Below, piece after piece: positions 1 through 13,700 of a DNA stretch of 64,000 nucleotides. The notes under the pieces are model-generated. The model did not search any database, had not been told where the DNA came from, and saw nothing but the letters and a program-made list of their open reading frames with translations. The stretch spans positions 51,109,325-51,173,324 of the forward strand of contig QCXZ01000064.1 of NCBI GenBank assembly GCA_025024175.1. The letters are read 5' to 3'. Each line of letters begins with the position of its first letter. The stretch's first letter is position 1. Origin of the DNA: Rhyzopertha dominica (Eukaryota; Arthropoda; Insecta; Coleoptera; Bostrichidae). The translations under genes and the position numbers were made by a program.

Positions 1-1556
1 AGACACATGTATCTTAAAAATGTGTTACAGGAAGTAGTTAACTGTGATCTCTAATGAATATGTCAAAGACTAATCATTGAAAGTATTTTTATTTCACTGG
101 GTTTTTCCTGTACTTACCGTACCAACCTTCATAGTAGTACATAAAGTCGCCGTTAGATGGCACTTAACCATCTTCACAAAATGACCCCCCCCCTAACCTA
201 AGAGTAAGGATTTAGTAAGAGGTGATGCTTCTGTCATTGTGTTTGATCTTTTGCATGTAGTTTGAACGATCTTGAGACAGCAGATTCTTTAAATTGGGTG
301 GATCGCGAACACACNTGCTCTCTATATTAGCCAACCGCTTTTAAGCAATAAGCAAGTAACTCATTGTAATCCATTACTATTTACATGATTTAGAGAGATT
401 GTCCCTTTAAAATGGGTTGTTAAGGTTATCTTTGTTCAAAACTCATTTCCTTGTCAGAGCTACTTCTCTTTATTAAATCTTTGCTTTTTGTCCAAAGCAC
501 TATCATTGAGTATATACTCAATATATACTCAATGGCACTATCTGTAGTACCATGTGTTTCCCTAGATTATGTGGTTGCCATTATCAATAAATAACAAAAT
601 TAAGTACAATAATTTAGGTAATAGGTACATTCAATGAACTACTACTTCATTTTAAGAACTGTACGGTACTTTAAAATAAAAAAAATTATTTGTTAAATGC
701 CTTGTATTTACAATCATTTTAATACAAATTTTGTTTTCTATACCACCAGCAGATTTTTGCAGACTGGTGAGTAGCGATGGGCACATACAGGTTTTAGGCG
801 TTTATGAAAATTCATCTTGTAGATATTAGATATTAGTTACACAGCATTCGTTCTAAAATTTGTGGGGCCAAGTGCCTCGTATTTAAAAATTTGTGATTAT
901 TTTTGCGATACATGAGAGAAGTCGAGTATTATTTATGTAAGTAGTTCAATAAGAACACTTCCAAGGTTAAAATGTTTTTATCAGTATTTTGTATTTATTT
1001 ATATAAACATAGATTCTAAGATCAAAAAGTACAGTAAATAATTTTGTTTCCTTGGCCACCTAACAAATACAAAGTATGGCCACATTCAATCTACAGAAAG
1101 AACCCTTTGATTGACTTAATTCAACAAAAATTGTAACCATTTTACCAGGTGCATTGACGAGGTAGATATTTCATGATCTGCTACACTCATTGGTAACAGT
1201 GATAAATGTCAAAGCACATCCTATAATAACTGACAGTCACCAAAAAAGGTTTAAAAATTGGCTAATCTGATTCATGTACTCATCAATCTGATTACAGTTG
1301 GGTAAATGGTAGATTTCAACTTGGTTAATTTTGTAAATTTTTTTAACGTTTTAACTGCCTACTACAGAAAACATCATGCAATAAGCTTTTCCTGCAGTTA
1401 GTAATAAATTTTACATAAGAACTCGTATAAGCAACTATGATATGGATTTGACTAAAACCTTAATGTATGTTTAACAATAAAGGCTGCTCAATGTTGATTT
1501 TTAAAATGACTTGGGATGAGAATAGAACTAATGATTTCTTCTTTCAGTTCCGTCTC
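1..1556. other. AT-rich intergenic DNA, no gene seen
   Basis: No open frame of useful length, splice pattern or recognised repeat was found. A short direct duplication of a TATACTCAA-type motif lies near 510-535. Confidence 0.5.
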
Positions 1557-2262
1557 CTATCGGAGGTTGGAAATCATCATTGCAATTTTTACTTTGTTAA
1601 CCGCAGGTCTAAATAGTTCATTTGAACTGCAGTTGTACCACTCCCTTAAATTACAGCCAGGAAATTCTTCTACGTCCTACGTTTCTCTTCCCCCTAATCT
1701 TCCCTTGCATAATAAGCCTCAGCAACTCGTACTTCTCACCCCTCATTATATGGCCCAGGTATTCTAATTTTCTTCTTTTAATATTTTCAATTACTTCGCA
1801 ATCTTTTCCCATCTCTAAAAGTACATCTCTGTTAGTTACTTTCTGCGTCCATGATATTTTCCACATTCTTCTGTAGCACCACATTTCAAACGCTTCAATG
1901 TTTTTAATGTTGGTCTTTTTCAAGGTCCATGCCTCCATACCGTATAATAATGTGGAGAAAACATAACAACGTAGCATACGCACTCTAAGCTTTAAATCAA
2001 TATCTCGGCAACATAGGAATCCTTTCATTTTTATAAATACTTGTCGAGCTATTTCTATTCTTGCTTTGATCTCTCTGGTTTGCTCATTTGTTTCAGTGAT
2101 CCATGCTCCTAGATATTTGTATGACGTGACTCTTTCAATCTGTATGTTAAAGATAGTTATATCAGCAGGTATATTCAGCTTTTTTGTTACAACCATTAAT
2201 TTGGTCTTTTTAAGATTTAGTTTCAGGCCGTAATTATTACTATAGGTGTTAAACATTATCGA
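1557..2262 (-). pseudogene. LINE reverse transcriptase C-terminal fragment
   Basis: Read on the minus strand, the frame shows the end of a non-LTR retrotransposon reverse transcriptase. A YGLKLNLKKTKLMV stretch is followed by YKYLGAWIT, a thumb-like segment with LLYGMEAWTL, then EAFEMWCYRRMWKISW and LGHIMRG. This is the standard tail of endonuclease/reverse-transcriptase polyproteins in arthropod LINEs. The first frame hits a stop near 1651. The neighbouring frame continues with LREWYNCSSNELFRPAV to a stop at 1557-1559, so one indel separates the two. The palm domain and endonuclease are missing, so the copy is 5'-truncated and dead. Residues upstream of about 2262 do not resemble the family. 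The LINE clade is not certain. Confidence 0.8.
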
Positions 2263-2329
2263 GTAACTGCTGTAACTAATGACTACAGAACTGCAAATGC
2301 GGCATATCTCGAACCACAAACACAAGGAC

Positions 2330-3150
2330 AGATTTTGGGCCCTCCCCCCTCATTAGCCTCGCCTTACTCCATGTCCAAAATGTGATGTAAGATATATCTG
2401 CGTCAAAATGTTGAAAATACTTTTCTATGAATCATATACATTTAATAACGCAGCTTGTATTCTAAAGTTTTGGTTAATAGTTAAAAGGGATACACTCATG
2501 TATAAAATACCATTTTATTACAAAACAGACAATAACAGCAAAGAAATTTCAATTTTATTAAAACAAATGGCGTTGCAAGGTTGAGCACATGTCAAGATAC
2601 AGTTTTAGTGTTTCTCAACTACTGAGAGGAAAGCAATCACAAATCCGTTTTTGATTTTGAAAGACCAATCAGTATGTTAGGGGAATGCTCACAAACAACA
2701 AATAATAATAGTTACGTGAAACCACGATCACAACAGACAACACGAATGCCTTATTTAACTCTACATCTTCAGAACTTTTGTTACTTTCCCTAGCACATTT
2801 CACAATGATACTTTACTGCATTACAATATGAACATAAACATAACACATACAAAACACAAACAATTAACAGTTAAAGATAGGCACTTGGGTGACAATATTT
2901 TAAATTACTTCTATGTATAACTTACTATATATCTAGCATTGAACCTTGCAATCATTATATTTGCTTTGTTATAGACATCGGAAATTGGGAATATTAACAG
3001 TCCCTGTTATAGTGTTGCAGCCTGTACATAACAGTGGGGATAATAATAAATAGTATAATGTATTTTGAATGTTTAAATTAGTACAAGACATGAATTGTTA
3101 TAATATACATGTTTTGTCAATGAATAAGTGTGTTGCTGTATATATGCTAT
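2330..3150. other. AT-rich stretch downstream of atlastin
   Basis: No gene is seen. It lies beyond the atlastin stop codon in the direction of transcription. A very long 3' UTR is possible, but nothing in the sequence proves it. Confidence 0.4.
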
Positions 3151-3152
3151 GT

Positions 3153-3860
3153 AGGGTTAGGAGAAATTACTGGAACAGTCGATTATTTTAAAAGATACAG
3201 GGTCGGTTTCTCTTCTCTATTTTAAGCGAAAATCTACTCTGTTTTTAAAATCTAGACCGATCACATACTCGAACTTAAGGTGTTGTCATGGTTACTGGGT
3301 TGATTTTAGCTAATATCAACAATAGGAACCGACCCACAGGAGTTAGCAAAAGATGTTTTATATAAAAGCTGTAAGGCTTTTAAAAATCTACATATTTGTA
3401 ATAAATTCTACTTATTTTGATTGTCCTGTAAATTTTGAACATTTTTTATTAACCATATGTTATGCCTAAATTCATTAGTTTGCTAGACAGCAAAGTCAGG
3501 CTACCATGAAAGATCGTCCCATTGTGGCCCATATCTAAAAAATTTGTCTCATCTTGGCCCACCCTCCCTTCTGTTCGAATATCACGTTGTTTTCAGTTAT
3601 TATTTAAACACTGATATCTAGAAAACTAATAAATTTAGGCATAAAATATGGTGAGTAAAAAATGTTCAAAATTTACAGGGTGTTACGTTTTTATTTTTTT
3701 ATTCCCAGCTACTTTTTAGCGAACCTGTATATTCCAATTTATTACAGATATGTGGATTTTTAAAACCCTTACAACTGTTGTACAAAATATTTTTTTGGTA
3801 ACTCCTGTATCTTTGGAAAAAATCGACCGTTCTAGTAATTTCTCCTAACCCTGTATATTT
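3153..3860. repeat. Large imperfect inverted repeat
   Basis: The left arm (3153-3201 plus 3345-3490) matches the reverse complement of the right arm (3610-3682 plus about 3735-3860) block by block. Shared blocks in order are GGGTTAGGAGAAATTACT, then a CTGTAAGG/TTGTAAGG block leading into TTTTAAAAATC, then TGTAAATTTTGAACATTTTT, then TATGCCTAAATT. Each arm carries its own unrelated insertion (about 3202-3344 left, about 3683-3735 right). It looks like two head-to-head copies of one old repeat, or a fold-back element. No coding frame is convincing. It lies 0.8-1.5 kb beyond the atlastin stop. Confidence 0.75.
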
Positions 3861-4619
3861 AAAATTTGTCACTATTAATTTAGATTTTTTTTTCAATGTG
3901 CGATCAAGAATGTAATAAATTATAAATAATAAAAAATCTTGATATATTTCATTGGTTCCTACATTGGTGGAGACAATCTCAATTCTACAGCTGCAACAAA
4001 ATATGACTGGTTTTATTAACAGTTTGAGTTTTGTTTTCAATAGTTAGTATTTTCAGCCTTGACAACAGAAAATGATACTCTGCTTCATGATTTATTATGT
4101 ACCACTAAAATATTAAAGAAAAAGGCAACTTAATGAAACTGTTATTTGCCACTTTGATGGGCATCCAAAGGGAGAGATGAGATGTGAATACATAATAACA
4201 ATAATTTATCAGGCGTATTTGCTTTGTGATTTACATTACTGTTAAAAGACACATTGGATAAAGAACAGTTTAATTACAATTGAGATTCGATTTGATAAAG
4301 GTAGCAATTCATGTCTTCTTTTTTCCTTTATGTGTAGCAATAATTTTATTTACACATTTTTGCAAAAATAAAATGATACTGCTCCTTTTATCCACCACTA
4401 CACCTCCTAACAACAGTATTAAACTAGTAAAAAAATATTTATTCCAAAACCATATGTACAAAAAAAAAATGGAGCGAAATAAAAATATGTAAGATCACCG
4501 AAACATGCCAGAATTATTATCACAATGCTAAAAACAGTCCCATGAAAAGGGCCACCTATGGTGATAGATTGTTTTGGCTAGGGTAAGAGATTATGGCAGA
4601 CCTAGAAATGCACGCTCCA
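3861..4619 (-). other. Probable atlastin 3' UTR and flank
   Basis: This is directly downstream of the atlastin stop on the minus strand. AATAAA hexamers (TTTATT on the plus strand) occur at 4438-4443 and 4345-4350, about 180 and 270 nt past the stop. Either could end the mRNA. No other gene is seen. Confidence 0.45.
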
Positions 4620-4742
4620 TCATGACTGGTGTAATTTACCATTTGCAGGAGCCGTGGTGTTGTTCGCCGCCATTTCAGCTGCTTGTACAGCCATCTGCTG
4701 CACGCTTTTCTCGATGAAGCTTTGATACGTTGGCTTCATGAA
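4620..4742 (-). CDS. atl: atlastin exon 10 (C-terminal amphipathic helix)
   Basis: The acceptor is tgtttacag. It encodes residues 521-560: [14 protein letters not shown], then [14 protein letters not shown] and a short polar tail. This matches the family's C-terminal helix that destabilises the bilayer during fusion. It is joined in phase 0 after a 6.5 kb intron. The exon is too short to stand out as an open frame, but the junction restores the expected protein. Confidence 0.88.
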   Translation of the reverse strand, partial: FMKPTYQSFIEKSVQQMAVQAAEMAANNTTAPANGKLHQS

Positions 4743-7700
4743 CTGTAAACAAAGCAATATATCAGTTTCGACTGTGCAAATGAATCACATGCAAATAGAT
4801 ACATACGTTTTCTTAGTTTTCTCTTTTTAAAATATGCACGCTACAGAAAAAAGATGAATTTAGTTTACTATTCAGAACAAATGGTATAGTAAGTAAGAAT
4901 TAGCATGCTGTGAAACGATCTCATAGTGCTAACAAAGATTTTAGCCTTGTGCCAATGGCAGTGGTTAAAAAACAACTAAATATAAAATAATTGACGGTCT
5001 GTTTTATTTCTGAATGTATTACATATATATGATAAGTATAAACTCAAAATAGCTACTTTAATAATTAATATATACGAAGTCTTCCTAAAATTAAATTTTA
5101 TAAAAAAACAAAAGTATTTTGTGACCCTGATTTATAAAAAAAATTTAATGAACTTTTTTATGTAATGTATCACATAAGACCAACATATTATGTGTTGTAG
5201 GAATAATATCAATAATTATAGTACATAATTGCAAAAAAGCAAACATATTACATAAAAGCAATCAGGTGATGATAGGAATTACCCAAAACGTAAGTATGTA
5301 AGTTTTTTGCTTAGATTATAAGTAATTATATTAAGTTAGATAACTTGTAGAATTGTAAAAATTATTTGTTTGCTTTAGTTCTTCTTTTCATTATAGTTAT
5401 AATTATAAAGTAAGTATCTTTCATAAATTTGTATTTTATTCAAAGTATTTCTTTTTCAGTAATAATTTTTTTTTATTGATTTAAAATGTAAAAAGAATGT
5501 AACAGTAAATGGCGGAATAGTAGTAGTAGTAGTAAGTGGCATTGAAGAGTTGCGCTTTTGTTTTGAGTTTGGAAGATCATCTGCAAAGGGTGCTGTATCT
5601 ACAGCTGCTGATCTATCTACAATCTGGTCTCTTATTTATGATCACTGCTAATTAATTACTAATTAATTTTAAAAGCAATAACATTTTGCCCATGCAACCA
5701 AAAAGATGAAGCAGTTAAACGATAAACCCTAGTTAATAGGACTAAGTCTGGTTTATGTGCCTAATTTGTTAGAAGTTAGACAATTAAACAATCAGCTGAA
5801 AAGTTAAACGTTTAAATAAACTTGGAAGTTATTGTAGAACCCTAGGGCAAGGTTGTACGAAGTCTATGGTTGCCAGATATGGGAGTCTGTAATATCTTAT
5901 GCAAATTAACTGCTCTTAGCAGCTGCTCCAAGACAACATCAGAAGATTGATTAAAAAAGGAGAATTGAACAGTATGACTCTACCTATTGCATGCCTACTC
6001 ATTAGTTTTTGCCCGCGTTTTGCAATAGAATTTGTAAGTTGGACCATCCAGATTAAACTGCTATGTGATGTTATATTAAAGTTAGCTATTGTCATGTTCA
6101 TTTCAGTTTAACAATCTTTCAAAACTCCAGCTGTATGACTATTCACAAATATTGACACAAGTTGAGAACTGCTTAACTCAGTCGATAACATAATACTTTA
6201 AAACAAACCTATGTAACTGAAATTGGTGATTTCCTTAAAATGAATTGAAAAAAGGTGACAATAAATTTTAAAAAGCTTCTCACAACTCTATTTGTCATTT
6301 TATAAGCCACTGTAGGATTTTTTTTTGTTCACAATATGGATAACTCAATTTTTTGGTATGCAATTTTCTGGTTACTTGAGATCAGTTAACCAAGGTAGGT
6401 TTGATTGACTTTTTTAGGTTGGCTTTAATTAGGCTAGGTCTGTAACATGCCAAACTGAAAACAGTCACAGTAAAATGCATATGCAATTGATGCCAAAATC
6501 ATACATGTTATCTGTGTACCTTTTGCAAAACTTTTTAATTGGTCCATAAAAAAATTCTGTTTTTCCTGATATTAGTAATGGCAGCCATCAGAGGGACATC
6601 ACACTGTTTAAGTCTTATAGATAATTATTGTTAGTTATCATAGAATTCTCAGCTTTATATTTTTAAAAAATCCTTTCAAGTTTTTTGAGTTGTTTTGATA
6701 ATTCATTTCCCATTACTGAAATATCTGTTTGATTATCAATCTCAAAGTGTGATATCTTGTTGTTATTAAGTAGAATATCTACAAACCACGCTGATTCACT
6801 CTCGATTTCTAAGGCTAAGACACCAAGTATCTTATTCTTCTCGAATATTGGAATTTCAACAGCATTCCTCAAATGACGCAATTTCTACATTTCTTGCAGA
6901 TTTTTCACATTTCCTTATTGCTTCAGGTTTTAAGATCAGTTCTGAAGCTATTCTGAATCTTTCAAAGTTCTGATTCGGGATATCCCTTGGATTATGAAAA
7001 ATTGTATTGGGATCTCAAGCTTAGCAAGACGCCACATCGTGGTGAAACTGTGAACTACAGAGTTCGGGTCGGTTCATTTTTGTGCTTAGTTCGACGAGAT
7101 AACCTCGTTCGGTTAATGATTATAATTAACGGAAATTCGGCTTACGGCTGGAGTGTTTACTTGCTTGGGGGTTGTTTTTGTGTTTTGTGCATTTAAACTT
7201 CCCCTTTCGGCAATTGATAAAGCACAGCTAAGTTGCAGTAAGTCAATGGTGTTTTGCTGTGCATATGGATAGTTCCAAAGCATCGCGAATGGCGGGCTTG
7301 TCTTTTCACCGCTTTCCACCTGAAGGTGTCCGAATTGTGCCAATACAAAATAAATTCGGATTTGACGAGCAAATTGAATTTAGAAAAGCATGGGAGAGAA
7401 AACCAAAAATGGGTAAACGTGTTTCCTTTTTTATTAAAGTGTGCTCCAAACATTTTAAAGAGAGCGATTGTTTGCCTGGAGCAGGTGAGTTGTTGATAAT
7501 GGCTTAAAAAACATTACATTGAAAATCTTCCAGATAAGTGAAAAAGGATGCTGTCCCTTCTGTGAACCTACCTACCTACAAAACGTCTCATTCATCTCCT
7601 GCGAAAAATGATGAAAGAAGATGGAGATTAACCGCTCGGACAGAAAGGCGTTGTAAGCAAGAAGTAGATGTTTTGAATTAGTTTTCGCATACGTGACACA

Positions 7701-10700
7701 GCTAGAGTATTTTGCAGGAACGAGAAACTTGCGAGTACAAAATCGTCACTACAATGGAACCTTCGGATATGGATGTCGAGTGTGCAGAAACTTTATGTAT
7801 GTTAGCCAGCAGCAAAAGTTTGAGTGACTTTCAAGTTTAGGTGAATGTGGCAAATATCAGAACAATTTGTGATATCAATTTTTGTTCTATTTTATATTTA
7901 TTTTCTGTGATTGTGTTGTTGTTAATATTGATAACTTCATATTGTATGTAACCATTTCCATAAAATTGAAGGTATGCCATTTATAAAACAATATTAAATT
8001 AGCTGATGACAGAAATAAGTACAGAAAACTTAGTTTAGTAGTTAGTCTTTATATAAAAATCCTTAATAGCTCAAAAAGCATCTCTGTAGTTTTTTCGTGA
8101 CAGTGAAAGCTAATTCAGTAAAATAACATTTTCCTAATTTTCTGTATGGTCAAGGTGGGTATACAGTATAATAAAATTTATATTTCAATTTGTTTTATTT
8201 TCATAAATAAGTGTCCAGTATTCAACAAAGCTTCTCCTAAAAATGATATTAAATTTTGGTCTGTTTATGGCTATGAAGATAAAGGTAGCCTTGCCTTCCA
8301 AAAAATTTGTAGAGTTCTGAGACGTTTCCAGAAATTTAAACACCTCACAAATGCTGAGATGTATTGTTAGAAATATCTAGTAACCTACTGCCTACAGTAA
8401 AATTTTCGTTTTTATATGCAAATTATAACGATTTAGCGTTACCGATTATAACCTCTAACCGAAGTACAGACACCGACCCTCACTCGATCAGCTGTTTGAC
8501 AGTTCAACTTAACCTTGAGATCCCAATTGCTCACGATAATGGAAATGAGCCATATTTTTTTTTCCTTCCAACACCTTTATGTGATTTACCATATTTCTTA
8601 CACCTGCACTTAGCTATTGATTCATCACAACCTTATAGCTTAACGAGTTCACAAGATAACACTTGAAGGGGAGATTGTAAACGTGCACATTTACCTTGTG
8701 CAACCAAATAAGCATTTGTGATCCTCTGGTGGGGTAAAATCAGAGAATGCATTATTCCATTGTGGAGTTTAAAAAAAGCCGTGCAGATAAGTAGAAAAAC
8801 ACACTAAAAATTGCTTTACATGCGCTGGTGTAACCGGCATACTCACAAAACAGTCCGGGACAAATTAGCCCGATGACAAAAAGGCTCGAGACAAAATAAC
8901 TTAGCAACAGAACAGCCCACCACTAAAATATTTAATACAAAATCCTACCTGCAATCTGACATTTTTTACATATGACAGCAAATCTTGGTTATGTTGTAAA
9001 TTGGAAATTTGGCGTTTTTCTTTCTGATGCAAAGAATAACATGTGGACTGATCGAAATAATTCATTTTAAAGGAAAAAAAGATTTAGCATTATGCAAACA
9101 TCNATAGGTAGAAGCAATAAAGGGGCATATAATAAATGGAAAAAGCAAAAATGCTTAAGCATGGGTGAAGAGGGTTAGTTTGGAAGGGGTGGTGAAAAGG
9201 TGACATAATCACATTTTTGCGATTTTCAGCTAAAGTTGACATCGCAAAAGTAAAAATATCCAATACAAAAGCTATAGATAATGAAAAAAACAATAACTTC
9301 TGTCTAGTTATTCTTTAACACAACTTTAAAATTTTCAAGAAAAATGTGAAAAACAGACTTCCTTCTTGTTTTTTATTTTTCATTTCTACAAAAATAATCC
9401 AATTTTAATGAAACTTGATGAAAGTACCTTTCTGTGGCTGAAATATCCACATTCTTTTCAGATTATGCTAAAGAAACAAAAAAGAAAGACCTGTAACCAT
9501 GAATTTTTCAATGATTACTAATTACACTATTAAATTTCCAATCTACCACATAACAAGTTTTGCTCTCTTATCTAAAAAATGCCATGTTAACTCCTCTCTA
9601 GCTTCAATTTCATTTTTGTCTCTCAAAATGAAATTAAGTTGGACTAATATTGCAACTTTCAGTTTCAATGGAAATGACCTCAACTTTCAATTTTCATTTG
9701 GAACACCAGCTATATTTTAGCGTAATTAGATACTAGGACAGATTCTAAAAGTGCAACAAATACTAACTATATTAAATTTAGTTTTTGTAAAAAAATATCA
9801 AATTTTACTTTATTTTCTGAAGAAATGTGCAAAGGAATTATGCAGGTATGTATTCCGGACAATAATAATAAAAGGATGGACCTTGAAAACGGTTTTATAT
9901 TTATTTGGGAAAATCCCACAAATATTCCATTAATATAAAACTGCAAGGAAACCAACATAGCTTCCAGGTAGTAACCACTTTTTTTTAATCACCTTATAAG
10001 GTATAGCAGTCTTTATCCTGTGAGATTTTACATCCATTGCAAACCTCATTGTCAATCCTTGGAAAAGAGATTATGTCTAAGAAATTTCACCACAGACTAA
10101 TTACCTATTTGGAAAAAAACACATTTCGGTTTCACTCTGTTATTTTCTTTTTTGTAGAAGAAGAGCAATTTTGACTGACTTTTTCTAACCATCAGAATTC
10201 GATAGCTTTAAAAGAATCTTTACTTCAGGTGTGGATTTTTTTTTAAGATTTACATTTACAAAAAAAGAAAGGTTCATTCCTCTTCTAAGCGTGACTTTTT
10301 AATCATGTGGAACATAATGAAGTACAATCTTACTAACAATTAAATTAAATTTGAGTATATCATTATTACAAGCGTTAATTAGGTATTTATTAAGGGTGTC
10401 AAGTCAATTTTCTATTTTTATCCGATAACATACATGTATTTTTTAAATAAATTTTCATCTAATCTTCCAACCTATTTAGATCTTTGGCTTACAATAAAAA
10501 ACTGTAAACTTTATCAGATTTTTTAAAATACCTAGTATATAAAGTTCTACCAGTCCGAAATTTACTCGTTTTCATAATAAAAAATTGCGAATAATTATTT
10601 AGTCGTTTCATTAACCGCTTACATATTTTTGTGGGTAACGTTTAACTCTGCAGGACTATGTACACTATAATGACAACCGTCAGATGATCTTTAACATTAA

Positions 10701-13700
10701 ATATAAATTTTTAAAATTAATCATGAATTTTTTTAATGTTTCAAATCTCAAACACTGAATGGTTAAGAACAATTTTTTTTAGTCGTTAAGAATATTTTTT
10801 TAGTTGTGATTCACATAAATTTTTATGCCAGTTATGCCCAACTGTGATTGGAATGAGCTATTTTATTAACGGGTTGTTTTGTCACTAAGCTATTTTGTTG
10901 CGCCGCTATTTTGCTGCAGGCCTTTTTGTTTGGACTATTCTGTCGGGTCACGGGTGTAATCTGTTGCAGCTATACTAAATAGTTTTTTTTAGTCTAACGC
11001 TTATTTTAAACATTGAAATCTTGTATGTAGATCAATTTATATGCAAGCTTAGTAAATATAAAATTTTATTTTACTGGACCAGAGGCTTCAGAATTGTATA
11101 ATTATTCATTATGAGCACAGCAGCTGCAACAAATAACATCCTCTTCTTCTGGACTGGTTAATTCGAAAACACAAGCACCAATAAATATAGAAATGCACAT
11201 TCCAAAAGATGTTCTTACATTTTCCCAAATGAGATTTGCCATTTCATCGATTTGTACTCCCACCTCTCTCAGCTCTCCGCTGTACCTGAAAATAGAAAAA
11301 TGGCGTGTAGAACAAAAGAAAATCAAACTGACATTAAAAATAATCAATGTCATTCAGAATATTTAGTATGAAACTGTTTCAATACTGCCGACATTAAATC
11401 AAAATAAATACCTATTGGTTAAAGCATCCACATACATTAAGTATTGGAGAGTTGGTAGTATAATTCAAAGATTAAGCAACTTAAAATTAATATAAAGTAA
11501 ATTTGCAGTGCAGGTTTCATTCACAACTCCATAACTATTGAAAAATCTTATATATGACATATTTGAAAAGCAAACCTTGTTTTCTGTTTCTGCCGTTAGC
11601 AAGTTATACGAAGACTGTTACAGAGTTCCATATGAAAATATGAAACATAAGAATGAAAATGTCAATAACTATACAAAATGACTTAATGTAGCTTCATAAC
11701 ATTACTATAATTAATTAGCAAAAAAAAAAGTATATCAATTTATAACTATATTTATACTTTATAATTTACACCTTATATATTATATCAATTATAAAATATA
11801 TCTCAATCAACTTAATTACTATCTACACCAAACATTTTTTTTTATCTAACCCTCAGCTGAAGTTACTAGTATTAAATGCCACTTTGTTAACCAAACATTA
11901 GACCTAAAATGTACCAGTACGTTGCAATACCAGCAAAAATTTAAATAACAAAGCTAGAACCATGTAGTTTCTGCACACAAATAGAAAAAAATTGACATAA
12001 AACAATTATGAGATCTTTAAATTCTGAAGTTTTTTTAATGAAAATAACTAGATTTCTAAAAATTTCCTTTCATATGATGTAGGATTGTAAATAGTTCTAA
12101 ACTGATAGCTTTTAAATAAAGAAAAATATGAATTTTGCCATTAATAAAGAAGTACCTAATCAAGTATGATAAGTCAACTTGCATGTGTTACCTTTTTTGT
12201 TAGAAAATGTCCAAAAACATACCTTATATAAGCCCATGTGGCCAGCGTCAGTAGAGATACTCCCATGGCAAGATTGAAGCTGTTTGCAACCGTGTAAGCG
12301 CCAATTAGACCTGCTATACCTGATGCAACATAGCATATGATGGCCAGTGCGAAAAACACTGCTGGAGTTCGTGCTGCCTTAAAGATGTTTTTGCTTTCGT
12401 TGTGTGCCTTGAATTGATTAAAGGTGTCTTCCAAATCCTACAAAGATAAAATGCAGCTATTGAAAATATGTCCCAAAACTTGTGTTTGTAGTAATAGAAT
12501 GAAAAATGGGGCTGCAGCCCCCATTTTTGTTATTGCAGAATATGAATCTGCATGAAAAAATTATTGACCTATGTTTTATTTTTTTGTAAAAGACTGTTAG
12601 TGCTAAAAAATTGATAATATTTTAAAGTTAAACTAAAGTTTCTCACGTTCTCAAAACCAATACATAAACAAAGGTTACACATGTTCAAAAGCAACCAAAC
12701 TCGACAAAGGCACAATAGTGGAATAAGCACTGGGAAAAAAAGACACTAAAACGTTGCAAATATTTTTCCTGCTGCCAGCTTCTAACTCCATTAGTTCTGG
12801 GCAAAGTCGCACATGTGATATTATAACGATTTGCTGTCAAGGGCTACAACCTCATTCCTGTCCAGATTTTAAGTATATTCTTTGTAATATAGAAGAATTG
12901 TCAGCTCCCTACTAATTGTTTGTAAACTGCATAATAATAATAAAGATTGTATATCACTCCTTTAACTTTTAATGTACTTTACATCTAGCAATGCTTACAG
13001 ACAACATAAAACAGTTGGAATGTACACTTGGGTATAAACTAAGAGAACCAGGTTCAAGTCTCAGTTGAGGCACATTAATATTTTCTATCTGCAAAAATTG
13101 TTGTAATTTCAAATACATAATTTATTTTTAGTTAGTTAGTTTTTATTACTTCACTACTAAATACCATGTCAGTTAATGAACACTTACTAACAGTAAAAAA
13201 AGGATTAAGCAATCACTAACTGTACCAATACAAAATATTTTTCAATAAGAACTACAAGAACTAAACTAAAAGAATAAAAAACAAATATCATAGTAGCAGT
13301 TGTAAGTTTGAATTAATTATTGAGGTATTATAAAACTAAAGAACCTACAAATAATAATTTTTAGGACTTATTGAACAATGCTTTACTCTTAATAAATGAT
13401 TGTTTAATAAAGAATTGGTGCTGAATACATCAGAAATCCAAATTATAAAAGTTCTTGCACTGTAGGAAGGACAAGGTCATACATGTGTTCTAGCACCTCT
13501 GTTTGAGTACGCTTATTTATAAAGTAATCGTAGGAAAGGGAAATGTATCTCAATATCGGGTGAATAATTATTATGCTAACGGTATATGAATACCCTTAAT
13601 TAGAGGAAATCTTGATCTAAGACAGTTTCAGAAAATACAGTTTATAATTTAAACTGAAGTAACACAATATTGTTGCTTCTAATAAAGCAGAGCAGACATT

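Noticed and set aside
3699..4040. 113-codon minus-strand frame downstream of atlastin
   Set aside because: It overlaps the right arm of the inverted repeat and shows no domain.
11102..11353. 83-codon minus frame starting within atlastin intron 8
   Set aside because: Its first residues are intronic. Only the exon 9 part and its possible read-through tail are considered real.
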